NCBI GenBank assembly: GCA_044425815.1
Contig: JAWXVA010000076.1
Span: 1-11,372 of the forward strand
DNA length: 11,372 nucleotides
Reading direction: 5' to 3'
From: CAUPWF01 sp044425815
GTDB taxonomy: Bacteria; Bacillota; Clostridia; Lachnospirales; Lachnospiraceae
The notes beneath the pieces are model-generated. The model was not told the origin of the DNA. It ran no database searches and was given only the letters and a program-made list of their open reading frames with translations. The translations under genes were made by a program, and so were the position numbers. Within the stretch, counting starts at the first letter, position 1, and each line of letters starts with the position of its first letter. Below, one piece after another: positions 1 through 7,435 of the stretch.

Positions 1-680
1 TCAGCATTATCATTTCTTTCAATTAATTTATGCTCATCATCATAAACAGACATTATGATTAAGCCATTTGGTAACTCTTCTTTTACCATACAGCCAAAAT
101 CATCATATTCTCTTTTTAAAACATTTCCAGATTTATCTCTGATTGCACACTTATTTAGATTTTTATCATAATCAAACTCTTCATATGTGCCGTCATGATA
201 TTCAATTTTTGTAACAAGCTCTTTGTGATTATAATAATAGGTTGTTTTTTCACCCGTCAAAGGCTTCAAAGAAACATTTACCCTGTTTTTATCATCATAT
301 AACATGATAAATTCTTGTCCGTTTGATAATAATTGTCTTGTGACTCTGCCTGCATTGTCATAAAAGTTTTTTACATATTCACAGCCTCGTTGGTCGATAA
401 TGCTACTTAAATATCCTTCTTCTGTATAGAAATATTCTACAATACCTTTATTGGGATATATGACTTCTCGTAAGTAATCTTTGTCATAAGAATATCTAAC
501 ACTTCTTCCAGTATGGTCTGTTATTTTTGCTATATATTCTCCACTATATGATATTGACAGAGATTGCTTACTTGGAAACTCTACTTTTGTTAAGAAATTA
601 CCTTGATAAGCAAACTTAATTTTATTTCCACAATCATCGCTGATATATTGTAACCTACCGTTTCTGTCATACGTGTATCG
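1..680 (-). repeat. RHS/YD repeat array inside the VgrG-Rhs protein
   Basis: Residues from about 893 to the window edge contain roughly nine degenerate copies of a 20-25 residue unit built around an aromatic-Asp pair followed by a Gly or equivalent turn. Examples are YTYDRNGRL, FYDNAGRV, LYDDKNRV, EYDDFGCMV and VYDDEHKL. This is the pattern of RHS repeats (Pfam RHS_repeat), which fold as a beta-sheet shell around a toxin. The array is still in progress at base 1, so the conserved Rhs core end and the toxin lie further left. Confidence 0.85.
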
Positions 681-3356
681 TCTATTTTGCAATAATAGTT
701 TTAGGTAATATCCATCTTCATCTTCAAACAGCGTAACTGAATAATCATCTTTTCTGTTGTTTACCCATCCCTCATCTTGCAATGTAAATTCTTCTACTCG
801 CATACTAGGCATCATAATTTTGATGGTATCACTTGTTCGTGAAAGCCAACTGCCAATATTAATATGCCATTTTGTGCCTAAAAGTGTATGTTCATTGGTA
901 TAGATAGACTGATAAGTCCTCTCTACTGCAAAATCTCCAAGTAAATCGTAGATGAGCAAATCTTTTTGTACAATCTTTTGACTTCCAGTTACTACATCAA
1001 TAGGATCGTTACACATCACTTGATTATCATCTGCTCGTGTAGTAGTGTCAGGTGTATTATCTTTGCGACTATTGTTATCATGGTCAGATTGGTTGTCTGG
1101 ACGTGCATCACCTTGCGGTTTTTTTGCATTCTTTATATCTTGTACACCTGATATTGCACCTGTTAAGTGTCCACCTATTTCTGCTATGGCATCCCAATGT
1201 TCTTGCGTCCAATTTCCGTCTGCCAATACTTCTATATTATTCATTATGGATACAATTGTCATTCCTCCTGAATTGACAAGTTGCCATATTCCAGAGTTCA
1301 TGAACTCCCACCCAGCCGAGAGATATTCTAATCTTTTTATAAGTTTTGTTGTATCAACTGCTTTATCCATTAATTTAGCAGTAGCTTTCACACCCTTCAT
1401 AACAGCACCGCCACCAGGGCATACCATAGTTGCAAGTCCACACAATGCACTATAGTAATCTCCACGAGCAAGTGATATAACAGTGTTTATCGCTCCACAA
1501 ACAACATTGCAACATGGTATGCAACCAATTAAATCTATTCCCATTTGCACTACATCTAGCATAGTATCAAAAAAAGACTTCTGGGATTTCGATTCCACAG
1601 GATATCCCAATTGCTGATTTAATCCAAGCCATTTTAATTCAGTGGCGCTTACATTAATAGTATTACTTGTAAATCTAAATGTACTATTACCTACAGAAAT
1701 AGTTAATTCGTTCATACCAAAAACATTAATTTGATAAGTGTCAATCTCCTCAAATTGAATCAACGGAACTTCTTCTGGTGGTGCAGGATCTTTTCCAAAT
1801 AGTGTTGTTACAAGCTCAAAAGGTGCTTGAAGAGTACCTCGAACTCCTTCTGCCAAATTTTGACCAACAATGTCTCCTAATGATAGTATTGCTGAATAGC
1901 CAGTGGTACAATTATCTCTATAATAAGTTTCCCCGTTAGAGTATTCTTTTATAAATCTCTTTGTTAGATCGTCCAACGCTTCATTAAACCACTTTAATTT
2001 TTCTTCATTTATGACATCCATATCATTTGTATGAAATACAATTTTACTATCTGAAATCACATTAATATCCTTAGTAGCAACTACACTAATTCCATCATCA
2101 TCAGATAAAGTGATTTTAACTTGTTTTCCACCATATCCATCTATTTCATTTCTATTAGCAGTAAAATCTGTTCCATCTTTTTTATGCTTAATCATAGAGT
2201 TGTTTGCAGTAAACACTTTATGTTCTGGATTTGAAAAATCTGGATGAGAATTATTGATGTGCTTACTACCTAAACAAATAATATCCCCTTCATTTTCATA
2301 ATAACAAAAAATAGTATCTCCTATATCAGGCATACAATAAAAGTCTAGTCCAAAAAAGCTATTATAAGAAACCCACCGATTAGAAGCACCAGATTTCTCT
2401 GAATAAAAACTTACTTGTATTTCATTTCCATCTACAGCTACCACTGTTCCCGTTAAAACATCTGGACCACTTAACATACTACCAGAGTTTGAATTTGACT
2501 TATCAGTTTCTGTATTTTTAGGTTCTGAAATAGGAGTGTAGTAAAGTCCATCAACATAAGATAGTTCGATTTCATTTATAAGCTCACCATTTTGATAGAT
2601 GATATTACTACTTGTAACTATCATTAGACGAGAATCACCAATGATTCCATATCCAACACCTATGGATAAATCAAATGTTTTAAACATCTTTTTATAAAAC
2701 TCAAATAAATTACATTTTTCATTGATATTTTTCTTAACAGCCAAATATGTATTAATATCTTTTACGATACCTATTGGATTACTTAAATCTTTTTCCATTG
2801 TTCCAAAAGGCAATGCACCAATACTAATTGAAAAAAATCCACTTTTATTATTAGCAAAGACAAAGTACCCATATTGGTTTGCCACTCTTTTAACAAAGCC
2901 GAAGTCTGTTTCATTTTTTTGTGATAAAACTTGCGAAATGGTTATATCACTTGGTATAGAAATTGAAACTCCATAAGGTGCCAACACTTCTTTCACTACT
3001 TGACTTAATGTTTTACTTATATCTTGAAATGTACGATTTTTCTTTACAATGTCAGCTTTTGCTGTATGTCCAAGTGCTGATATTGCAATTCTGCAATGTT
3101 GATTTTCATGTATTACTCCAATATTTACACAATCGCCTGAAAATACAATTTCACCATCAAGATTATACACGAGTATTTTAGAATTTTCTAATCTTACTAA
3201 ATCTTCACTTGTTACTTTTGATTGTGTCACTAATTCTACATCAAGTTTTCCATGTGTATTCACTTGTTCATGTACTACAATGTTTTTAATGTAATTAAAT
3301 TCAAATGGGAAATCTACTCTAACTTTAGTTAGCTCTAACATTGGATACTTATCCAT
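1..3356 (-). CDS. VgrG-Rhs fusion polymorphic toxin (3' end beyond the window)
   Basis: A single uninterrupted frame of about 1118 codons, read line by line without a stop, runs off the left edge. Residues 1 to about 240 are a gp27-like VgrG hub; HEQVNTHGKLDV (29-40) and NETDF (148-152) have direct counterparts in the short VgrG of this cluster. Residues 299-366 form the gp5-type OB fold, with MPDIGDT at 342-348. A beta-strand spike follows (about 411-443), then a helical insert and a second beta-rich piece (540-577). A hydrophobic cysteine-rich pre-toxin-like segment lies at about 606-655, and an Asp/Asn-rich linker at 744-781. DUF6531 begins at DPIDVVTGS (784-792), and about nine YD repeats run from 893 to the edge. 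By family knowledge the VgrG part is the puncturing spike and the Rhs part a cocoon holding a C-terminal toxin; that toxin is not visible. An ATG also lies one codon upstream (3357-3359), but the ribosome site favours 3356. No PAAR domain is seen in the visible part. Confidence 0.92.
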   Translation of the reverse strand, partial: MDKYPMLELTKVRVDFPFEFNYIKNIVVHEQVNTHGKLDVELVTQSKVTSEDLVRLENSKILVYNLDGEIVFSGDCVNIGVIHENQHCRIAISALGHTAKADIVKKNRTFQDISKTLSQVVKEVLAPYGVSISIPSDITISQVLSQKNETDFGFVKRVANQYGYFVFANNKSGFFSISIGALPFGTMEKDLSNPIGIVKDINTYLAVKKNINEKCNLFEFYKKMFKTFDLSIGVGYGIIGDSRLMIVTSSNIIYQNGELINEIELSYVDGLYYTPISEPKNTETDKSNSNSGSMLSGPDVLTGTVVAVDGNEIQVSFYSEKSGASNRWVSYNSFFGLDFYCMPDIGDTIFCYYENEGDIICLGSKHINNSHPDFSNPEHKVFTANNSMIKHKKDGTDFTANRNEIDGYGGKQVKITLSDDDGISVVATKDINVISDSKIVFHTNDMDVINEEKLKWFNEALDDLTKRFIKEYSNGETYYRDNCTTGYSAILSLGDIVGQNLAEGVRGTLQAPFELVTTLFGKDPAPPEEVPLIQFEEIDTYQINVFGMNELTISVGNSTFRFTSNTINVSATELKWLGLNQQLGYPVESKSQKSFFDTMLDVVQMGIDLIGCIPCCNVVCGAINTVISLARGDYYSALCGLATMVCPGGGAVMKGVKATAKLMDKAVDTTKLIKRLEYLSAGWEFMNSGIWQLVNSGGMTIVSIMNNIEVLADGNWTQEHWDAIAEIGGHLTGAISGVQDIKNAKKPQGDARPDNQSDHDNNSRKDNTPDTTTRADDNQVMCNDPIDVVTGSQKIVQKDLLIYDLLGDFAVERTYQSIYTNEHTLLGTKWHINIGSWLSRTSDTIKIMMPSMRVEEFTLQDEGWVNNRKDDYSVTLFEDEDGYYLKLLLQNRRYTYDRNGRLQYISDDCGNKIKFAYQGNFLTKVEFPSKQSLSISYSGEYIAKITDHTGRSVRYSYDKDYLREVIYPNKGIVEYFYTEEGYLSSIIDQRGCEYVKNFYDNAGRVTRQLLSNGQEFIMLYDDKNRVNVSLKPLTGEKTTYYYNHKELVTKIEYHDGTYEEFDYDKNLNKCAIRDKSGNVLKREYDDFGCMVKEELPNGLIIMSVYDDEHKLIERNDNA
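1390..1545 (-). other. Hydrophobic cysteine-rich pre-toxin-like segment of the VgrG-Rhs protein
   Basis: This covers residues about 605-656. Two hydrophobic stretches flank a RGDYYSA motif (631-637), and the second ends in CPGGGAVMKG. The layout (hydrophobic run ending near Ile-Pro, then small-residue helix, RGDY, a further helix, Pro-Gly) matches the segment commonly found before toxin modules in polymorphic toxins. Six cysteines (612, 615, 616, 620, 639, 646) are unusual. It may be a membrane-insertion segment needing a chaperone; that role is inferred. Confidence 0.5.
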
Positions 3357-3361
3357 CATGC

Positions 3362-3367
3362 ACCTCT
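3362..3367 (-). promoter_or_regulatory. Ribosome binding site of the VgrG-Rhs gene
   Basis: The minus strand reads AGAGGT here. It lies 2 bases before the first of two consecutive ATG codons and 5 bases before the second. The second spacing is normal, so the start at 3356 is preferred over 3359. The site lies in the 25-base gap after the PH-like gene, so the two are probably on one transcript. Confidence 0.6.
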
Positions 3368-3381
3368 TTTCTAAAACTAAG

Positions 3382-3696
3382 TCAAATATTTTTATTAATA
3401 TGCCCCTGTATCAATTCCATTCTTTGTTTTGCTTTCCAAATTCTAAGTGTATAGTGACTAGTTTGATCGCTTTTTACTGCAATACTCAACCCAAAAATCC
3501 CTCTTTTTTCCATAGCTTCAATATCATCGTAATAAATCTCGTTTACTCCACCACCAATAGTTGCTTTATGGAATATTCTCTTGTTTGTGAATATAAACTT
3601 ACCTTCCAATCTTCTAAAATGTAAGTAGTAAAACAATTCTCCTCTTGTTTTGTCCAGTATTTTTTCATCTACTTCTAATTCCAAAATTTTTCCCAT
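3382..3696 (-). CDS. Small PH/GRAM-like domain protein
   Basis: A cytoplasmic protein of 104 residues without signal peptide or membrane segment. Its centre reads as a bacterial PH or GRAM-type fold: a short strand ending in FIFTNKRIFH, then GGGVNEIYYDDIEAMEKR and a second sheet, closing with an amphipathic helix rich in Lys and Gln. The TNKR-aromatic strand followed by an I-x-Y-x-D-I segment is typical of such domains in Firmicutes. The start at 3696 is chosen because the AAGGAG site is then 6 bases away; the ATG two codons upstream would abut that site. The gene overlaps the end of the membrane protein gene by 32 bases in another frame, which suggests coupled translation and joint function. 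It sits directly before the VgrG-Rhs gene. It could be one half of an immunity pair or an accessory factor; the function is not known from sequence. Confidence 0.75.
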   Translation of the reverse strand: MGKILELEVDEKILDKTRGELFYYLHFRRLEGKFIFTNKRIFHKATIGGGVNEIYYDDIEAMEKRGIFGLSIAVKSDQTSHYTLRIWKAKQRMELIQGHINKNI

Positions 3697-4456
3697 TTCC
3701 ATCTCCTTTTTTCTTTAAATCTATAAACCCTATGCAAAACATAAGTAATAATACGAATACTCCTGTCACTATTATTCTAACAAAAACTTCCAATACCACT
3801 CCACCTTCTGCATGAATATTTAGCATATAATCTGTGTTTATCAAACTTTTATCTATATTATTTTCATCCGCAAAAGTCATAAGTCTTTCTTCCCACTTGT
3901 TTTCTAATAACTCTGGATGTGCTATTGGCAATGTACTTGCATTTTTATAGCCTTGATCCATCAACGTTAGTATGTATGTGCCATCATCAAGTTCTACTAA
4001 ATAGTATCCAAGATATAAATCACTTTCATAAAAATTCGGTTGTGTTGTTTCTGCTGGACGACTTGTTACACCAATTGCCCTACCATTGTATCCTCGTCTA
4101 TCACTTGTTAACCACTCATTGTCTTTTATTAAATAATAATCCAGCGATAAAATTTCATCTGTTTCAACAACGAAAACATTTATTTCACTTGGCTTTATGT
4201 CTAAATTAAAAATATCAATCTCTTCATCTGTATTTTTTTCAAATGTCACATCACTACTTGTCAAAATTGGTACATCTTCCGCACCGATTCTACCAACATA
4301 GTTCATGTAATAACCATCCATAATTTCTTCTTGAGAAACTTTTCCTTTAAGCATATTTATAACAGGGTAGATGGGTGCATTAGCATAAAAATATACACAG
4401 AGTATTACGACTAAAACATTCACTCCCATTGTTACTACTCGTTCCATTTTTTTCAT
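3665..4456 (-). CDS. Two-pass membrane protein with a large extracytoplasmic domain
   Basis: This 263-residue protein has a positively charged N-terminus (MKKMERVV) and a membrane helix at about 7-25. A polar domain of about 195 residues follows, then a second helix at about 222-245 and a basic C-terminal tail (LKKKGDGNGK). Both ends should be cytoplasmic and the middle domain outside. That middle domain is rich in Asp, Glu and Tyr and contains an SRPAETTQ-type loop. I do not recognise a named family with certainty. An AGGAG site lies 6 bases before the ATG, and the gene starts 9 bases after the Imm11-like gene. Its position between effector genes, the exposed domain and the overlap with the PH-like gene fit an immunity role against a toxin acting at the cell surface. 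This is inference; a sensor or anchoring role is also possible. Confidence 0.85.
   Translation of the reverse strand: MKKMERVVTMGVNVLVVILCVYFYANAPIYPVINMLKGKVSQEEIMDGYYMNYVGRIGAEDVPILTSSDVTFEKNTDEEIDIFNLDIKPSEINVFVVETDEILSLDYYLIKDNEWLTSDRRGYNGRAIGVTSRPAETTQPNFYESDLYLGYYLVELDDGTYILTLMDQGYKNASTLPIAHPELLENKWEERLMTFADENNIDKSLINTDYMLNIHAEGGVVLEVFVRIIVTGVFVLLLMFCIGFIDLKKKGDGNGKNFGIRSR
3703..3708 (-). promoter_or_regulatory. Ribosome binding site of the PH-like gene
   Basis: The minus strand reads AAGGAG, directly followed by ATGGAAATG. The first ATG has zero spacing, so the second ATG, 6 bases downstream at 3694-3696, is the more likely start. The site lies inside the last codons of the upstream membrane protein gene. 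Confidence 0.6.
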
Positions 4457-4465
4457 ACATTTCTC

Positions 4466-4987
4466 CTACTTTATTTCTACTTCTTCAAAAATCACGCCAT
4501 ATAGTCCACGTCTTAATATACTCTCTACAACCGCATGAGATACAATTAATTTCAAATCTAATATATCCTTTATATAAAAGACATGATGATTTGTAATCTT
4601 TTTTTCATCAATCACTATTTTCTTAATTGTTTTATTAGGAAAGTATTCTGTATTTACAGATAAACATTCTAAAAATTTAATGTATGGGAAATTATATACA
4701 TATTCTGTACTTTCTTGCACATCCTCACAAAACAACTGAATGCGTTTATATTTCAAACTATCTTCATATAATTCAAATACTTTTTTTACTCCATCTGATA
4801 TTAATAATATAGGTTCAAATAAAAAATCAGTATATTGCATATAAGTATTTTTATGAAAATAATTGACAATCAATTTAGGTGGTTTATCAAAACTTTCTTG
4901 ACTCATGCGGGGATGTTGATGAAATTTTCTTTTAATCTGTAGCGTATTATAAAGCTGATAATCTCTTTTTATTTCATAATATCTCAT
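4466..4987 (-). CDS. Imm11/DUF1629-like putative immunity protein
   Basis: A soluble 173-residue protein with no signal peptide. It begins with alternating charged and aromatic residues (MRYYEIKRDY). Its C-terminal part, about 144-173, reads LKLIVSHAVVESILRRGLYG followed by a short strand and an acidic end. The pattern of a hydrophobic strand, a Ser-His turn, a helix and Gly-hydrophobic-Phe is what the Imm11 (DUF1629) family shows at its C-terminus, where members neutralise secreted toxins of neighbouring genes. The ATG overlaps the TGA of the pentapeptide-repeat gene (ATGA, 4984-4987), so translation is coupled to it. It may protect against an effector encoded just upstream or against one now lost. 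The family assignment rests on pattern only. Confidence 0.8.
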   Translation of the reverse strand: MRYYEIKRDYQLYNTLQIKRKFHQHPRMSQESFDKPPKLIVNYFHKNTYMQYTDFLFEPILLISDGVKKVFELYEDSLKYKRIQLFCEDVQESTEYVYNFPYIKFLECLSVNTEYFPNKTIKKIVIDEKKITNHHVFYIKDILDLKLIVSHAVVESILRRGLYGVIFEEVEIK

Positions 4988-6033
4988 TTATTTTCTCCAA
5001 CTAGACTTTCTGTAGATTCATTTAAAATAGAATCTTCAAAATCTACATATTTTAAATTGCTATAATAGAACTCTAAATATGTTAAATCACATTCTATAAA
5101 TTTAACATATTTAAGCTTAGAATCTTTAATACGAAAAAGTCCATAGAATTCACATGTGTTATTTTGCAAGTTAAAATAGTTACTCTGTCCTTTCATGATC
5201 TTAACATTTTGAAATTCGCAATTCATAAAATTTGTTCCATAAAATTTAATGTAATCAAAACTACAATCATTAAATACACAATTATTAAATATAGTGTTAG
5301 ATAAAGATATATTATTTAATTCACACCCCTTGAAGATACAATAGCTAAAATTAGTATCATTAAAGTTCAAACCTTTTAAAATATGATTTTCATAATTTTC
5401 ATTACAATACTTCATATACGAAAAATCTAAACTGCTTTCTAAACCTACTATATTTTTCGAAATTCTCTTTCGATATATCACATTTTGCCAATCATAATAT
5501 TCACCAAAAGTGATTAAAAAATCATCGTAACTCTCTATTTGGGTATATAATGAAATATCTTCAATATTACGAAAAAATTCTTTTAAGTATGCTGATATAA
5601 TTTTCAAGTAATATTTAATAGACTTTCTGTGTAAGGCTTCCATGGAAGGTTTATGAAGATATACTTGCATATTATTTTGTTTAACGTTATCCATTAAAAT
5701 TTCAACTTGCTCTTTCCAAGAATATACCTCCCACGGCAAAGTGTATCGTTCTGATACAATTTCATTACCAACAAATGGTACACCTTCATATATTGATAAC
5801 ATGTAGCTCGGACTATCATTACATATATCAATGTATGGAATTGAAATATTTATTGTGATATTTGTTAGTTCATAGGCATTTAATTTAGATAAAAACTGTT
5901 CCATATGAGCATATATCTGGATTTGTGTTTGTTCTAAATTATTCTCGAAAAGTTTCAATGATTTTATTAGAATTTCATTTCTTAATTCATTGTAATACTT
6001 TTCTTTAAATGTATTCAAAGTTTCCTCTCTCAT
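4984..6033 (-). CDS. Pentapeptide-repeat protein next to VgrG
   Basis: The protein has 349 residues. The first 200 or so are a helix-rich domain without a recognised family, including a PWEVYSWKEQ segment (100-109). Residues 221-337 are pentapeptide repeats in which every fifth position is hydrophobic (L/F/I) and preceded two residues earlier by a small or polar residue, for example LNFNDTNFSYCIF and TNFMNCEF. Such repeats form a right-handed four-sided beta-helix. The start has AGGAG 6 bases upstream and lies 9 bases after the VgrG stop. In Gram-negative type VI clusters, pentapeptide proteins and DUF2169 adaptors often follow vgrG and help load PAAR effectors. By analogy this may be a spike adaptor or cargo carrier, but a toxin with the next gene as its immunity protein is also possible. 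Confidence 0.85.
   Translation of the reverse strand: MREETLNTFKEKYYNELRNEILIKSLKLFENNLEQTQIQIYAHMEQFLSKLNAYELTNITINISIPYIDICNDSPSYMLSIYEGVPFVGNEIVSERYTLPWEVYSWKEQVEILMDNVKQNNMQVYLHKPSMEALHRKSIKYYLKIISAYLKEFFRNIEDISLYTQIESYDDFLITFGEYYDWQNVIYRKRISKNIVGLESSLDFSYMKYCNENYENHILKGLNFNDTNFSYCIFKGCELNNISLSNTIFNNCVFNDCSFDYIKFYGTNFMNCEFQNVKIMKGQSNYFNLQNNTCEFYGLFRIKDSKLKYVKFIECDLTYLEFYYSNLKYVDFEDSILNESTESLVGENK
5023..5373 (-). repeat. Pentapeptide repeat region
   Basis: About 23 five-residue units covering residues 221-337 of the pentapeptide-repeat protein. The hydrophobic centre position (L/F/I) recurs with few interruptions; a break around residues 281-300 (KGQSNYFNLQ) splits the array into a longer first and a shorter second block. 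The encoded shape is a regular beta-helix of roughly six coils. Confidence 0.7.
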
Positions 6034-6042
6034 AACTAGCTC

Positions 6043-7434
6043 CTATTTCAGAATTATATTTTCGGCTGTCATTAAGATTTCCTCAGGACGAATATCAATA
6101 TATGCTCCAGGAGTTCCGAGAATAATTTCATTCTTTGCAGACATTTGAATAGTATCACCTGCTTGAATATTGACTTTTGTACCAGATGTTATATTAATAT
6201 CCATATCAGAAGTAAGTTCTATTCCGTTTTCTTCGGTCATTTTAATATACATTTTTCCTTCTTTACAAATTAAAACCATTCCTTCTTCTGTTAATAGAAT
6301 TTGCTTACCATTCACACCACTAAAAGATTTTTCTTTTACATTTGGTCGAATATATTTAGTCACTGAACTAGCTGCAAATGCATCTGCTTCATTATCAGAT
6401 GGAAAAAACACTCTAACTTCGTCATAAACTTCAGGCATTGCATACCATCCACTACCACTTTGAGAAGAATATGCTGTTGAATAAGGAAACCACCAATCAC
6501 TCGAACTGTCTTCTTTTTCATCTATTGTTGGTAAGTGAACCTGAACTGTATCTGCCTTAACAGCTGTAACAACTCCTGTTAGCATTCTTCCGGTTGCTTG
6601 CTTATTTATAACCTTAGGTGGAACAAACGATGTTTCTAATCCTAATACATAACTACATTCCAAAATTCCATCAAACAATCTTGCTGTCATTTCTTTCACT
6701 CGTCTATTCATTCCATTTACCAAAACTATATCACCTACAAATACATAGTCATAACTTAGAACTTTTTCGTTCGAAAAATCTTCTCGCATTACATTGTTTT
6801 CTGTATTATTAGATACTTGTTGATAGGCTGTTTCACTTCTTGAAATGCTATAACTTACTGTGTCGATTTGCTTTGCAGAAGTTATTTGTGGAACTCCTAT
6901 ATATAGATTTACCTTTTTTGATAGTAAACTTGTAACTACTACACTACCTAATCCAGCAGCCATTCTTATAATAAATTCCCAATCAGTTTCATTGTACTGC
7001 ATAACAAATCCACCAATCGGCTTATCCGCTACTAGCAAATTAATAAACCCTTGTTCGCCAATAACAGATTTCATTACTTGTCCATAGCTCATGGTTGTTT
7101 GTTGAAAACTAGCATTATTTCTCTTTATGTCTATTTTACTACTGATACTTTGAAGTGAAACATTTAGTTTGCTATAATCATTTTCTTTTTTTAGATCAAG
7201 GTTTGACACAATCCCTACAAATAAATCTTCAATCTGATTTTCAGCTGTTGAGCCAATGGTCACCAAAAAAGTTTCATCTACACGTTCTACAAAAAAGTCT
7301 GCATCTTCAGTTTTAATAAATCCTGTTATATCAGCTCTACCATGACCATTTACTTTATGCGAAATTTCAAGAGTATGTAGTTTGCTAAATGGTATTCCAT
7401 CTATAAAAATATTTTCATAATGAATTGTACTCAT
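6043..7434 (-). CDS. VgrG-like contractile spike protein (gp27-gp5 type)
   Basis: The protein has 463 residues. Residues 1 to about 270 correspond to the gp27-like hub (phage late control gene D/Pvc8 type), with SHKVNGHGRADI at 25-36 and YNETDWEFIIR at 147-157. Residues 284-365 form the gp5 OB fold, starting at MLTGVVTAV and carrying the hallmark MPEVYDEVRVFFP at 333-345. Residues about 375-463 are repetitive short beta strands (GMVLI, KMYIKM, GIELTS, DINITS, VNIQAG), a needle that trimerises. By family knowledge it caps the inner tube and carries a PAAR tip and effectors. The ATG lies 1 base after the stop of the preceding gene, with GGGAGGA 5 bases upstream inside that gene. It is shorter than type VI VgrGs (usually above 600 residues) but normal for phage-like and extracellular contractile systems. 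No effector extension is fused. Confidence 0.93.
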   Translation of the reverse strand: MSTIHYENIFIDGIPFSKLHTLEISHKVNGHGRADITGFIKTEDADFFVERVDETFLVTIGSTAENQIEDLFVGIVSNLDLKKENDYSKLNVSLQSISSKIDIKRNNASFQQTTMSYGQVMKSVIGEQGFINLLVADKPIGGFVMQYNETDWEFIIRMAAGLGSVVVTSLLSKKVNLYIGVPQITSAKQIDTVSYSISRSETAYQQVSNNTENNVMREDFSNEKVLSYDYVFVGDIVLVNGMNRRVKEMTARLFDGILECSYVLGLETSFVPPKVINKQATGRMLTGVVTAVKADTVQVHLPTIDEKEDSSSDWWFPYSTAYSSQSGSGWYAMPEVYDEVRVFFPSDNEADAFAASSVTKYIRPNVKEKSFSGVNGKQILLTEEGMVLICKEGKMYIKMTEENGIELTSDMDINITSGTKVNIQAGDTIQMSAKNEIILGTPGAYIDIRPEEILMTAENIILK

Positions 7435-7435
7435 A

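Noticed and set aside
1045..1455. A 136-codon open frame on the plus strand
   Set aside because: It lies fully opposite the VgrG-Rhs frame, has no ribosome site and reads as low-quality Ser/Pro/Thr-rich sequence. It is a shadow of the minus-strand gene.
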